Notes under the pieces: model-generated
Told to the model about the DNA's origin: nothing
Databases searched by the model: none
Seen by the model: only the letters and a program-made list of their open reading frames with translations
Made by a program: the position numbers and the translations under genes
NCBI GenBank assembly: GCA_017991555.1
Contig: JAGOQM010000003.1
Span: 124,001 to 188,000, forward strand
Source: Neisseriaceae bacterium
GTDB lineage: Bacteria; Pseudomonadota; Gammaproteobacteria; Burkholderiales; Neisseriaceae
Length of the DNA stretch: 64,000 nucleotides
Reading direction: 5' to 3'
In this document: piece by piece, positions 42,470-51,257 of the stretch
Layout: each line of letters begins with the position of its first letter
Position numbering within the stretch: position 1 is the stretch's first letter

Positions 42470-42690
42470 GGCGGGTCGTGCGGGGCCGGGGCTTTAAGGC
42501 AAAGTTGTTTGAGTATTTGGCCGCAGGCCCAAATATGAGTTTTTGCCGCCGGCCACGTGCGGGCCAACGAGGGCACCCGCGTAGCGGGCGGATAAAGTGG
42601 GGTGGTTTTTCTTTGCTTCGTTTCTTTTTGACATCAAAAAGAAATGATGGCGCCCTACTGGGCGAAACCCAACGACTAATCAATAGCAAT
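42470..42690. repeat. Dispersed-repeat-like element with long A/T hairpin
   Basis: The block contains short inverted or repeated GC words (GCCGCCGAGGCGG, CACCCGCGTAGCGGGCGG). TTTCTTTTTGA (42621-42631) and its complement TCAAAAAGAAA (42634-42644) form an 11-bp hairpin with a two-base loop. It ends in ATGATGGCGCCCTACTGG. From memory, blocks of this kind recur in many copies in several proteobacterial genomes and produce meaningless predicted proteins. Only one copy is visible here, so repeat status is inferred. Confidence 0.45.
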
Positions 42691-42718
42691 GTTGCCGAAG
42701 CATGAATGATTTTAAAGT

Positions 42719-42895
42719 GCTCGATTAGGCCAACACTGTTTGAACTTGGGCGTTTTGTTTCGCCGAGAGTGGTTAATCAACAGTCTAAACACCCACATCT
42801 CCGTAGCTTGGGTACAGGTACACATCGGCAATGTGGTGCTGGCAGAAGCCATCGAACGGGTGTGGACCCATTTTTTATACGACGCCAAGCGCTAG
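42719..42895 (+). pseudogene. Short open remnant of an unknown gene
   Basis: The frame from 42716 to the TAG at 42893-42895 has no start codon of its own but reads like real protein, for example NTHISVAWVQVHIGNVVLAE followed by AIERVWTHFL. I do not recognise the family. It may be the C-terminal scrap of a gene whose 5' part was lost next to the repeat-like element. It could also be chance, since it is under 60 codons. Confidence 0.25.
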
Positions 42896-42912
42896 CCTCA
42901 CTGGATGACCTT

Positions 42913-43785
42913 ATGTCTCACTACGTTTACCACGACAACATTCGCAACCACGCGGCCCTACGCCACAGTTTTAGTGCCCTAAGCCAAAGCATCTTCGAGC
43001 TCGATTTCGAGCCCTGGTATCAACAAGGCTATTGGCAAGACGCCTATCGCCCTCATGTGTTAGTGCACCAAGACACGGTTGTGGCCAATGTCTCCCTTAG
43101 CCTCATTCACACCGAGCACCAAGGCCTCGCCAAATGCTATGGTCAAATCGGCACCGTCATGACCCATCCCGACCATCGCCATCAAGGCCTCGCCGCCACA
43201 CTGATGGCGCGCGTCATGGCAAAATATTTGCCTGTATGCGATGCTCTGTATCTGTACGCCAACGGCACTGTGCTGGATTTTTACCCACGCTATGGCTTTG
43301 TGCCGGCTCAGGAATACCAACACAGCGTCTGCGTTCAGCCTTTATCCAGTGCGCGCCGGCGTTTGCGCATGGACCAACCTGCCGATGTGGCCTTACTCCA
43401 ACAACACTTTGAGCAAGGCAACCGCTATGCCGAACTGCCACTGCGACAAAATTGGGGCCTGCTGATGTTTTATTGCGGTCAGTTCTTAAGCGACTGCGTG
43501 TATTATTTACCTGAACTAAACGTGGTGGCCATCTTCGCCGAGGAAGACGAGCAATACTTATTGTATGATGTGTTTGGTCACTCTGACGCCGACCTCAGCC
43601 GCATCATGGCGGCACTGGTCAGCGAAGACAAACAAAAGGTGGCCTTGGGCTTTAGCCCTAAAGACAACAGCGGCTTCTGGGTCAACCCCTATGCAGAAGA
43701 GGACACTCATCTTTTTGTTTATGCTGGTTTAGATAACCCCTTTGCCCAAGCCCAGCTGACCATGCCCGCCTTGTCGCATGCCTAA
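42913..43785 (+). CDS. GNAT-family N-acetyltransferase
   Basis: This 290-residue protein has an N-terminal GNAT domain (about residues 5-140) with the acetyl-CoA-binding motif A in IGTVMTHPDHRHQGLAATLM and the C-terminal element YPRYGFVPAQEY. The second half (about 145-290) looks like a degenerate second GNAT-like or sterol-carrier-like domain as in larger two-domain acetyltransferases. The substrate is unknown. The ATG at 42913 is chosen because GNAT similarity begins close to it; the ribosome site is weak. It appears monocistronic. Confidence 0.82.
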   Translation: MSHYVYHDNIRNHAALRHSFSALSQSIFELDFEPWYQQGYWQDAYRPHVLVHQDTVVANVSLSLIHTEHQGLAKCYGQIGTVMTHPDHRHQGLAATLMARVMAKYLPVCDALYLYANGTVLDFYPRYGFVPAQEYQHSVCVQPLSSARRRLRMDQPADVALLQQHFEQGNRYAELPLRQNWGLLMFYCGQFLSDCVYYLPELNVVAIFAEEDEQYLLYDVFGHSDADLSRIMAALVSEDKQKVALGFSPKDNSGFWVNPYAEEDTHLFVYAGLDNPFAQAQLTMPALSHA

Positions 43786-44173
43786 CAATCAAAAAGGCGT
43801 TTCATAAATGGGCTTAATTTATCGTGGCGTGAATCAAGAAATGGATGCTAAAAATCAGGATAAGCCACGCGCCAAAGGCCATCACACAGAATGACTGGTG
43901 CGATCGGACGGCTCCATAACCTATAATGGCGATTACTTAGCCGTAAATCATTAACAATCGCACATCACTTCGCAATCATAAATGGCCAAGCCCCTGGTTA
44001 TATCTATAGTTATAGATGACCATAAATGAGAAGCGCTGGGCATACACATATTTATGTTTAACGATGCTGAGTATCAACATGAAGACGACGTTTCTATTCT
44101 TGTACCTCATCTTGGCGATATGCCTAATGAGGCAATCATGAACAAACCACATTTTGACGAAATAAGAGAATAA
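43786..44173. other. Intergenic stretch with short frames upstream of mobB
   Basis: No clear gene is seen in these 388 bases. Several very short frames occur (for example 28 codons from 43808 and 39 codons from 44054). The region is more AT-rich than the flanking genes and may hold decayed sequence. Confidence 0.4.
44054..44173 (+). CDS. Very small hypothetical protein abutting mobB
   Basis: A 39-codon frame ends with TAA directly before the mobB ATG. The product is acidic (MFNDAEYQHEDDVSILVPHL at the start) and matches no family I know. The frame is open a little further upstream to 44030. It may be a leader peptide coupling to mobB, a remnant of a larger gene, or chance. Confidence 0.25.
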   Translation: MFNDAEYQHEDDVSILVPHLGDMPNEAIMNKPHFDEIRE

Positions 44174-44698
44174 ATGGCCAACAATCAAAATACGCCCGCC
44201 CCCTTACTTGGCATTGTCGGCTACAGCGGCAGCGGCAAGACCACACTGCTCAAAACTTTAATTCCACTGTTGCGCCAGCAAGGGCTAAACGTTGGCCTGA
44301 TCAAACACAGCCATCATGACGTGGACGTCGACACCCCAGGCAAGGACAGCCATGTTCTACGCCACAGCGGTGCCCACGAAACCATGGTGGTGTGCGACCA
44401 GCGCTGGGCGCTGATGACCGAAACCCCAACCCAACCGCCCAGCCTGTATGAGCTGGCACGGCAGTTTAAGCGAGCCGACCTTATTTTGGTGGAAGGCTTT
44501 AAGCACGAGCCCATGCCCAAGATTGCTGTGTATCGGGCCGCCCTTGGCCGGCCTTGGGCCGATCTGGTCGACCCACAGCTTTTGGCCATCGCCACCGACG
44601 CGCCCGAAGCCATCGCATCCGACCGCCCCTTACTGGATCTAAACCAACCGGCGGCCATTGCGGCTTTTATGGTTGCCTATTTACGAAGCCAATCATGA
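44174..44698 (+). CDS. mobB: Molybdopterin-guanine dinucleotide biosynthesis protein MobB
   Basis: This 174-residue GTP-binding protein helps MobA form the bis-MGD cofactor. It has a P-loop [19 protein letters not shown], the conserved [20 protein letters not shown] segment, the [10 protein letters not shown] region, and the Walker-B-like [17 protein letters not shown] motif. Length and motif order match the family. Its stop overlaps the ynfA start by four bases (ATGA). mobA and molybdoenzyme genes are not in the window. Confidence 0.93.
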   Translation: MANNQNTPAPLLGIVGYSGSGKTTLLKTLIPLLRQQGLNVGLIKHSHHDVDVDTPGKDSHVLRHSGAHETMVVCDQRWALMTETPTQPPSLYELARQFKRADLILVEGFKHEPMPKIAVYRAALGRPWADLVDPQLLAIATDAPEAIASDRPLLDLNQPAAIAAFMVAYLRSQS

Positions 44699-45024
44699 TC
44701 AAAACCACCCTCTTATTTTTCATCACGGCGCTGGCCGAAATCATCGGCTGCTACCTACCATGGCTATGGCTCAAGCAAAACGGCAGCGCTTGGCTGTTGC
44801 TGCCGGCCGCCATCAGCCTGGGCCTCTTTGCCTGGCTGCTCACTCTACACCCCGTGGCCAGTGGCCGCATTTATGCCGCCTACGGCGGGGTGTATGTGCT
44901 GACCGCGCTGTTATGGCTGCGCTGGGTCGATGGCATCAAGCTGAGCCAAAGCGATTGGCTTGGCGCCGCCATCGTGTTCAGCGGCCTCTTGGTCTTGGTC
45001 AACGGCTGGGGCCAAGCGCGCTAG
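44695..45024 (+). CDS. ynfA: YnfA family small membrane protein (UPF0060)
   Basis: This 109-residue protein has four membrane helices and the UPF0060 hallmarks: [21 protein letters not shown] at the N-terminus and [24 protein letters not shown] in the middle. Length matches E. coli YnfA, a relative of small multidrug resistance transporters. It starts within the mobB stop codon (ATGA) and is probably cotranslated, although a functional link between the two is not obvious. Confidence 0.93.
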   Translation: MIKTTLLFFITALAEIIGCYLPWLWLKQNGSAWLLLPAAISLGLFAWLLTLHPVASGRIYAAYGGVYVLTALLWLRWVDGIKLSQSDWLGAAIVFSGLLVLVNGWGQAR

Positions 45025-45080
45025 CTTGAACCAGAGTGCGCATTACATAAGATGAAGCATTGTTTTAAGATTGAACCATC

Positions 45081-45121
45081 AAAAAAGCCAGCCTGATGGA
45101 GAAACGCGCCATCAGGCTGGC
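45081..45121 (-). terminator. Terminator of the ABC importer operon
   Basis: GCCAGCCTGATGG (45087-45099) and CCATCAGGCTGGC (45109-45121) form a perfect 13-bp hairpin. On the minus strand it is followed by TTTTTTG. It serves the operon ending at 45247; on the plus strand the T-run is absent. The 125 bases between hold no clear gene. Confidence 0.8.
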
Positions 45122-45246
45122 GGTGCCGCACAACGTTCGATTTCACCTTGAATTTGGGCTAGGCTAAGCTTGGGTTTAAGCTTAATGCGGGCAACCAACC
45201 CCCTACACACAAAAACACCCTTCGCCTTGCCGTATTATAAAACCCC

Positions 45247-46248
45247 TCAACCTTGCGTCGCAGGGATGGCCACCATGGCCTCGGCGGCAATGCTTAAATA
45301 AACCCGATCGCCAACCTGGCACTCGGCCAAGGCGCCATAGTTGAGCACGTCGACCTGACAACACAGGCCCTGCTCGGTCAGCGCCTCATAGCGAATCACG
45401 TTCCCCAACAGCGTGCGCTGACGAATCTGCGCCGGCCATTGGCCTGCGGTGGTGCTGAGTTGAATCGCCTCGGGGCGCACCGCCACCAGCGCGTCTGGCC
45501 CAGCTGGCAAAGCCAATGCGGCGGCGCTTAAAAGATTGTAATGACCCATAAACTGGGCGCTAAAACGGCAACTGGGCTGTTGATACAGCTGCGCGGGGGC
45601 GGTGTTTTCAACCACCTTCCCCTGCTGCAACAGCACCACCCGATCCGACATGGTCAAGGCTTCTTCTTGATCGTGGGTCACAAAAACGGTGGCCAAGTTT
45701 AACTGCCGCTGAATCCGACAAATCTGTTCGCGCAGGCTTTTGCGAATTTGCGCATCCAGAGCCGACAGCGGCTCATCCAACAACAGTAGGTCTGGCTCGG
45801 TCACCAAGGCGCGCGCCAGCGCCACCCGCTGCTTTTGCCCGCCCGACAGCTCGTGTGGCCGCTTCTGGGCGTGCTCACTTAAGGCCACCAGGTCCAGCAT
45901 CGCGGCCACTTTTTCCGTGATCACGGGCTTGGGCTGACGGTGCATTTTCAAACCAAAGCCCACGTTTTGCGCCACCGTCATGTTGGGAAACAAAGCGTAG
46001 TGTTGAAACACCATGGCGATGTGTCGCTGCTGTGGCGGCAAGGCGGTGATGTCGCGCCCCTTCAGCACAATGCGGCCACCGTCCAACGGGTTCAGCCCCG
46101 CCATCGCGCGCAGCAACGTCGACTTACCGCAGCCGCTGGGGCCCAACAGGGTTAAAAACTCGCCCTTGTCCACGCTTAGGTCGATGTGGTCTAGCACCAC
46201 CTTATCCTGATAGGCCTTATACGCCTGGCTGATGTTTAAATAATGCAT
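45247..46248 (-). CDS. ABC importer ATPase (PotA/FbpC-type)
   Basis: This 333-residue ATPase has Walker A LLGPSGCGKSTLLRAM, the LSGGQKQRVALARALV signature, Walker B LLLLDEPLSALDAQIR and the switch region VFVTHDQEEALTMSDRV. A C-terminal TOBE domain (about residues 235-333, LVAVRPEAIQL) completes the protein. This is the class that powers import of spermidine/putrescine, iron(III), sulfate or 2-aminoethylphosphonate. It is the last gene of the operon, three bases after the second permease gene. Confidence 0.92.
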   Translation of the reverse strand: MHYLNISQAYKAYQDKVVLDHIDLSVDKGEFLTLLGPSGCGKSTLLRAMAGLNPLDGGRIVLKGRDITALPPQQRHIAMVFQHYALFPNMTVAQNVGFGLKMHRQPKPVITEKVAAMLDLVALSEHAQKRPHELSGGQKQRVALARALVTEPDLLLLDEPLSALDAQIRKSLREQICRIQRQLNLATVFVTHDQEEALTMSDRVVLLQQGKVVENTAPAQLYQQPSCRFSAQFMGHYNLLSAAALALPAGPDALVAVRPEAIQLSTTAGQWPAQIRQRTLLGNVIRYEALTEQGLCCQVDVLNYGALAECQVGDRVYLSIAAEAMVAIPATQG

Positions 46249-46251
46249 GCC

Positions 46252-47052
46252 TTAATCCCCCACCGCTTTGTTATCGATCAAGCTCAAACAGAACGTCATG
46301 ATCAAAATAATCGTAAAGTAAGAGGCCACCAGCGCGCTGGAATAGTGGCCAGACATATTCTTAATGCTGTACAAATAAACCTGAAGGGTTTCAAACTGGC
46401 TGCTGGCCAATAGGTTGGCAAACACGAATTCCCCCATCAAAAACGACAACGACACAAACAGCGCAATCAGCAAGCCTTTTTTAAGATTGGGCAAAATCAC
46501 ATACCACACGGCTTGGCGCGTGGATGCCCCCATTAAATAGGCGGCGGCCAACAGTTCGTTCACCTGTAGCGCCCGGAAGCTATTGTCGAGGGCGCGGTAC
46601 ACAAACGGCAGCGCAATGGTGAAATAACAGCCAATTAGCATCCAAGGTGTGCCGGTCATGGCCAGCGGCCCTTGGGCATATAATTGCAGCATGCCCACCG
46701 CCGACACCACCGGCGGCACCGCAAACGGCAACGTCACCAGCACATTGACCCATTGGGCGTGCCGCTGCCAGCGCGTGTGCACCAAAAACACAATGGGAAA
46801 GCTCACGAGGATGGTCACCACCGCGGCCGCTAAGCAGATTAATAAAGAATTACGCAAAGCCAGTAAAAAGCGCCGATCCTGCCACAGCTGCGCCAACCAT
46901 TCCAAGGTCCAGCCTTTAGGCAACAGAGAAATGCCCCAGTCCACCGCCACGGCATACATAAAGGTTGCCACCACTGGCAACAGCAGAATCAGCATGATGA
47001 AGCTCAGCAGCCAGACGTATGGCCACTTGCGATTTGCCACCACAGCCTTCAT
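46252..47052 (-). CDS. ABC importer inner-membrane permease, second subunit
   Basis: This 266-residue protein has six membrane helices and the binding-protein-dependent transport (EAA) motif in LLAAYLMGASTRQAVWYVILPNLKK. ATG at 47052 is chosen because it overlaps the stop of the first permease gene by four bases. A longer frame to 47082 lies inside that gene. It pairs with the permease upstream and the ATPase downstream. Confidence 0.9.
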   Translation of the reverse strand: MKAVVANRKWPYVWLLSFIMLILLLPVVATFMYAVAVDWGISLLPKGWTLEWLAQLWQDRRFLLALRNSLLICLAAAVVTILVSFPIVFLVHTRWQRHAQWVNVLVTLPFAVPPVVSAVGMLQLYAQGPLAMTGTPWMLIGCYFTIALPFVYRALDNSFRALQVNELLAAAYLMGASTRQAVWYVILPNLKKGLLIALFVSLSFLMGEFVFANLLASSQFETLQVYLYSIKNMSGHYSSALVASYFTIILIMTFCLSLIDNKAVGD

Positions 47053-47891
47053 GAGTGCCCCCCAAAGTGTCGCTGTAACCATTGATTAATCAGCATCGTC
47101 AGCAACATCACCCCCAGCAACAGGAGGGCAATGGCGGCGGCCAGATTGGGCTCTAGTGAAAAATTACCCGCCACTAAGGACGCAATGCGGATGGGCAAAA
47201 TATTAAAATTACCGGTCGTTAAAGCATACGTTGTGGCGTAAGCGCCCAATGCATTGGCAAACAGCACCACCAGTGTGGCCAACAGCGCTGGCCATAAAAT
47301 GGGCAGCCCAATGTGGCGCCAATACGCCCATCTTGATGCCCCCAACAGCGCCGCACTTTCGCGCCATTCGGCCTTCAGGCTGGCAATGGCGGGATACAGC
47401 AATAGGATTGCTAAGGGAATTTGAAAATACACGTACACCAGCATCAGGCCCGACAGGGTGTAAATGTCGGGGACGTTTTCAACCCCCGCCATTTGCAACA
47501 GCAACGAAACCACCCCGTTGCTGCCCAAGACGATGATGAAGGCGAAAGCCAACGGCACGCCGGTAAAGTTACTCAGCACGCTGTTAAACGACAGCACCAG
47601 CTGTCCAAACAGGCTGTCGCGCACCTGATACAAGGCGTAAGCGCCCATGAGCCCGACCACTAATCCCACCACGCTGGGCAAAAAGCTCAGCTGCAAGGAC
47701 TGCCATAAGGCTTGCTGATAAAAGGGATTACCGCCGATTTCAATAAAGGCCGCAATGCTCCATTGCCCCTGCTCGTTCTGAAAGGCGCTGACCGCCACCC
47801 ACAACAGCGGCGCCACCAAAAACAGCAGCATAAGCACCACAAAGGGTAAGGTACACAAGGCCGTGCCCCACCACTGCCGTAACGCGTTCAT
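47049..47891 (-). CDS. ABC importer inner-membrane permease, first subunit
   Basis: This 280-residue permease has six membrane helices and the EAA loop SAALLGASRWAYWRHIGLPILWPA. The N-terminus (WWGTALCTLPFVVLMLLFLVAPLLW) is typical of the PotB/PhnU-like group. Both ends overlap neighbouring genes by four bases (ATGA), so it is translationally coupled to the hydrolase gene upstream and the second permease gene downstream. Confidence 0.9.
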   Translation of the reverse strand: MNALRQWWGTALCTLPFVVLMLLFLVAPLLWVAVSAFQNEQGQWSIAAFIEIGGNPFYQQALWQSLQLSFLPSVVGLVVGLMGAYALYQVRDSLFGQLVLSFNSVLSNFTGVPLAFAFIIVLGSNGVVSLLLQMAGVENVPDIYTLSGLMLVYVYFQIPLAILLLYPAIASLKAEWRESAALLGASRWAYWRHIGLPILWPALLATLVVLFANALGAYATTYALTTGNFNILPIRIASLVAGNFSLEPNLAAAIALLLLGVMLLTMLINQWLQRHFGGHS

Positions 47892-48685
47892 GCCAGCAGC
47901 TCAGGACAGGTAGGCTTATCGTGCGCCACGCCCAACAGCGCACACACCGTGCCACACAGCGCCAGCTGCGACACGGCAGCGGGCGCTAGGCTAAAGGCTG
48001 AACCAAACACAAACAGCGGCACCTGCCGCTCCTCTGGCAAGGTGCCACCGTGGCTACGGTCAGTGTTCATGCCATGGTCTGCGGTCAGCACTATTTGATG
48101 GCCCGCCGCCAGCCAATCTGGCAAATACTCAGACAGGTAGCCATCCATGCGCCGGGCGGCGTTGCGGTAGGCGGCAGAATCCAAGCCCGCATGGTGGCCA
48201 GCATCATCAATATTCATGCTGTGAAACAGGAGAAAGTCGGGCTGATGCTGTTGCCGTAAGTGCTCAGCATCCAGCAATAGATGGTCATCTGGATAGTCAT
48301 CGCGATGATAAAAACATCCATATTGAATCGGCAAGGCCGTGTTTTGAGTGTGCCGATGCTGACGCGGCACGTAGGGGCTTGCGTTGTATAATTCGCTCAC
48401 CCAATGATAGGCCGCGGCCGCCGTGGTTAAGCCGGCAGCGCGGGCGTAGTGAAAAATGCTTTGCTGCTGTGACAAACGGCTGACGCCATTGTGCACAATG
48501 CCACTGTGCACCGGCGCCACGCCGGTTAAAATGGCCTCATACAATGGCCGCGACAATGAAGGCAGTGCGCATTCCAGCGTATACATGCGGCCCTGCCCGG
48601 CGGCGCAAAGGGCCTGTAAAAAACCCATGCACTCAGACGCCACTCGGGCGTTCAAGCCGTCTAACACCCCCAAAATAACCTTCAT
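47888..48685 (-). CDS. Alkaline-phosphatase-superfamily phosphodiesterase (type I phosphodiesterase/pyrophosphatase)
   Basis: This 265-residue protein has no signal peptide and should be cytoplasmic. Metal-site motifs of the superfamily are visible: VLDGLNA (first metal Asp), LPSLSRPLYEAILTG around the nucleophile Ser/Thr position, SMNIDDAGHHAG (Asp and His), LTADHGM (Asp-His) and SHGG (His). It probably hydrolyses an imported phosphodiester or phosphonate. Its coupling to an ABC importer (four-base overlap with a permease, nine bases after the binding-protein gene) suggests the substrate is what the importer brings in. ATG at 48685 follows AAGGGG. Phosphonoacetate hydrolase-like activity is one alternative. 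Confidence 0.85.
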   Translation of the reverse strand: MKVILGVLDGLNARVASECMGFLQALCAAGQGRMYTLECALPSLSRPLYEAILTGVAPVHSGIVHNGVSRLSQQQSIFHYARAAGLTTAAAAYHWVSELYNASPYVPRQHRHTQNTALPIQYGCFYHRDDYPDDHLLLDAEHLRQQHQPDFLLFHSMNIDDAGHHAGLDSAAYRNAARRMDGYLSEYLPDWLAAGHQIVLTADHGMNTDRSHGGTLPEERQVPLFVFGSAFSLAPAAVSQLALCGTVCALLGVAHDKPTCPELLA

Positions 48686-48693
48686 GTGGCCCC

Positions 48694-49797
48694 TTACTGC
48701 TGGTGAATCAAAACCTGTTGCTGCCATTGGCCTGGTAAGGCTTTGGCGGTTTTTTCCCAAGTGGCGAAGTCTTGAATCGGCTTGGCGCTGGCGTACTGCT
48801 CATTGGGCAACAGGTTCTTTTGAATGTCTGCCGGAATGGTTAACGCATCGGCACGAATCGGTCGGGCAAACCCCCGCGCCAGATTCAACTGGCCCGCGTC
48901 CGACAGAATGTACTCACGCGTGAGCTTGGCGGCATTGGGGTTTTTGGCGTGTTTATTGATGATGGTGGCGTAGCCTGACACCACCGAGCCGTCGCTGGGA
49001 ATCACCACTTCAAATCGTTCAGGGTTGATTTGATTACGGTAATTAAGGCCGTTAAAATCCCACACAATGCCCACGGTCACTTCGCCCTTTTCCAAATTGG
49101 CAATGATGGGGTCGTTCACGCCCAAGCGCTTTTGCTTGGCCAGATCGGCAAAATAGGTCAAAGCTGGGGTGAGGTCTGCTTCGGTGCCGCCGAGGGCGTA
49201 GTTGGCGGCCAACACGCCATTCACCGCTTGGCTGGCAGAGGACACATCGCCGACGTGTACTTTATAGCGGCCATTTTTCAGGTCGGCCCAGCTGCGCGGA
49301 ATCTCGGGAACGGCTTCTTTATTGACGATGAAGGCGATGGTGCCGGTGTAACCCACCAGCCAGTGCCCGTCTTTGTCTTTGGCCCAGTCTGGAATCTGGT
49401 CCCAGTAGCTGGTTTTATACGGCTGGGTTACCCCTTGTGCGGCCGCAATCGGCCCAAATGAAATGCCGACGTCGCCAATGTCGGCGGTGGCGTTGTCTTT
49501 TTCGGCGGCAAACTTAGCAATCTCTTGCGCCGAGCTCATGTCGGTATCTTGATGCGCCAGGCCATAGTCGCGCTTTAAATCAGCCCAAGTGCCCTGCCAG
49601 TTGGCCCACGTATCCGGCATACCGACGCTGTTCACGCGCCCTTCTGCTTTGGCCTTTTCGGTGATGCTGGCCAAGGTTTCGGCGGTGGCTGGGCTACTGT
49701 TGGCCTCTGTCGGCTCGGTTGTCGCACCGTCGCCACCACAGGCCGCCAAAAGCGGCAATAAGATTAAGCTTTGATACATCCAGGTTGAGTTCATCAT
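48694..49797 (-). CDS. ABC importer substrate-binding lipoprotein
   Basis: This 367-residue protein has a lipoprotein signal (LLPLLAACGGDG, lipobox LAAC), an acidic Thr/Glu linker, and a family 1 solute-binding fold. AEKDNATADIGDVGISFGPI, TIAFIVNKEAVPEIPRSWAD and VTVGIVWDFNGLNY are recognisable periplasmic binding protein strands of the FbpA/PotD/PhnS type. It is the first gene of a five-gene operon with a hydrolase, two permeases and an ATPase. I infer a phosphate-containing organic ligand from the hydrolase. The start at 49797 places the signal peptide best. ATG at 49806 is possible. Confidence 0.88.
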   Translation of the reverse strand: MMNSTWMYQSLILLPLLAACGGDGATTEPTEANSSPATAETLASITEKAKAEGRVNSVGMPDTWANWQGTWADLKRDYGLAHQDTDMSSAQEIAKFAAEKDNATADIGDVGISFGPIAAAQGVTQPYKTSYWDQIPDWAKDKDGHWLVGYTGTIAFIVNKEAVPEIPRSWADLKNGRYKVHVGDVSSASQAVNGVLAANYALGGTEADLTPALTYFADLAKQKRLGVNDPIIANLEKGEVTVGIVWDFNGLNYRNQINPERFEVVIPSDGSVVSGYATIINKHAKNPNAAKLTREYILSDAGQLNLARGFARPIRADALTIPADIQKNLLPNEQYASAKPIQDFATWEKTAKALPGQWQQQVLIHQQ

Positions 49798-49886
49798 GAG
49801 CACCATTGGTTAAGAATGTGATGCCCCCATTATGAAAACCAATCATGACAGTTTGATGAATCCGCTTAAGCACGCGCCAGACCAGA

Positions 49887-50228
49887 CTAATGACCGACGC
49901 TTTTAGAAAACAAGTTAATCACCAACACCCCCGCAATGATCAAGCCCAAGCCCAACATGGCCGGTAGGTCTAAGGTTTGTTTGAGCACCACGTAATTCAC
50001 TGCGGCAATCAGCACAATGCCCAGCCCCGACCAGATGGCATAGGCGATGCCCACCGGCACGGTTCGGATCACATGCGCCAGCAGATAAAACGCCAGGCCG
50101 TACATCAACGCCATCAGCAGCGTCGGCACAGGACGCGTGAAGGCTTGGGTATGCGGCAATAAGGATGTCCCGATCACTTCGGCCACAATGGCCACGCCCA
50201 AGGCTAAATAAACCAATACAGGAGTCAT
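49887..50228 (-). CDS. Small multidrug resistance (SMR) transporter, EmrE/SugE-type
   Basis: This 113-residue protein has four membrane helices and the SMR signature. The essential membrane Glu is in AIVAEVIGTSLLPH, and AYAIWSGLGIVLIAAVNYV and the last helix LGLGLIIAGVLVINLFS are typical of EmrE-like proton-coupled drug exporters. SugE-type members differ mainly around helices 1 and 2, so the subclass is not certain. It appears monocistronic. Confidence 0.92.
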   Translation of the reverse strand: MTPVLVYLALGVAIVAEVIGTSLLPHTQAFTRPVPTLLMALMYGLAFYLLAHVIRTVPVGIAYAIWSGLGIVLIAAVNYVVLKQTLDLPAMLGLGLIIAGVLVINLFSKSVGH

Positions 50229-50411
50229 ATTCTAAAACCTCATCCAAGGCTCAGCCCAGCCATACGCCAAACCAGCGCCGGCTGGCTTCGTCTCTGCATG
50301 GTTTGAAAGCCTTATTTACAATTGAGGCATTATCGCATAATTACGGGCCCGACATAAACCGCCCCCGCCATGCAGACGGGGGCTAGGAGCGGGTAGGCCC
50401 CAGACGCTCAC

Positions 50412-50816
50412 TTACAGCGCGTGCCACAAGCGTCGATAGTGGCTCGCGATGGCGGTGCTGATTAATCCGCCCATCACCGCTAGGTGCTCAATGGCAAACA
50501 TCAAGGACAGCTTGGCGGCAGCATCCGAAAACTGCCAAAACGTGTGGACAATCAAGATGGTGAGCCCTAAAAAAACGGCCAGGGCAGCGGCGCCTAGCCA
50601 CAGCCATCGATCCAATAACACCAAAGCCGAAGCCACCAGCAGTACGGCAGCGGTGGCCACATTAAAGAACCAGTCTGGCTGCAAGCCAGCGGCACGCATT
50701 TCAGCCAACCCCCCTTCATAGTCCAGCAGCTTGGCCAGCCCAGAAGACACAAACATCAACATGAGCAATGCCCTCGCCAAAAACCACAGCCAGCGGCTCT
50801 CTATACAGTACGTCAT
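50412..50816 (-). CDS. DoxX family membrane protein
   Basis: This 134-residue protein has four membrane helices and the DoxX pattern: LARALLMLMFVSSGLAKLLDYEGGLAEM at the N-terminus and the later helices GAAALAVFLGLTILIVHTFWQF. Family members are small membrane proteins linked to redox or sulfur metabolism, mostly without a proven role. A GC-rich hairpin (50361-50383) lies downstream without a T-run. Confidence 0.85.
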   Translation of the reverse strand: MTYCIESRWLWFLARALLMLMFVSSGLAKLLDYEGGLAEMRAAGLQPDWFFNVATAAVLLVASALVLLDRWLWLGAAALAVFLGLTILIVHTFWQFSDAAAKLSLMFAIEHLAVMGGLISTAIASHYRRLWHAL

Positions 50817-51257
50817 GACGTTTCCTTTCCCTAACGGTTTGCCTCATTCAAAAAACATCAGCGCCAGCGCCTTGGCTGTGGCCTTCTGGCGGCAGATGGG
50901 TCGAACACCAGCTTAATACCTCAAGCAAACCTTAGGTCAAGCCCTAAATCCCTATTAAATAACGCGAAAGGCATAACAAAAATTAACAAATGTTAAGAAA
51001 TCACCCGGCCACAAATAAAGCATTTATTTAACTCCAGACCCTATATCACTTAACATCGCCACAAAAACAAATCAAACGTCATGTAAATATTTATCATAAT
51101 TTAACATTTATTAACTTTAGATTACACTAGTTTACACAAAACATAATTGAAATTCAAAGGCTTACATCATACTATGATCACAGAAAAAACGAACACACAC
51201 CCTTAGATCAACGCCACAAATTATTTTTTATTTAACTTTGTCCAGAAAGGCAACCTC
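50817..51257. other. AT-rich intergenic stretch upstream of the second fimbrial operon
   Basis: These 441 bases become strongly AT-rich after 50940. They hold the pilin promoter at 51147-51175 and no recognisable gene. No inverted invertase sites like those at 28950 and 29250 are visible. Confidence 0.5.
51147..51175 (+). promoter_or_regulatory. Promoter of the second fimbrial operon
   Basis: TTGAAA (51147-51152), a 17-base spacer and TACTAT (51170-51175). The block AAGGCTTACATCATACTATG is nearly the same as the one at the promoter of the lone pilin gene at 10346, suggesting common control. Confidence 0.6.

Larger units (their letters stand above)
42183..42912. other. Intergenic stretch with hairpin, repeat-like element and gene debris
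   Basis: These 730 bases contain no intact gene. A perfect 12-bp hairpin (TTCTAAGCCGCC at 42327, complement at 42344-42355) lacks a T-run on either strand. A GC-rich repeat-like block with a perfect A/T hairpin occupies about 42470-42690. A short open remnant follows (42719-42895). The mixture suggests an old insertion or deletion scar. Confidence 0.5.

Noticed and set aside
42478..42705. A 75-codon frame in the repeat-like block
   Set aside because: It reads across the hairpin and resembles the meaningless proteins produced by dispersed repeats, not a gene.
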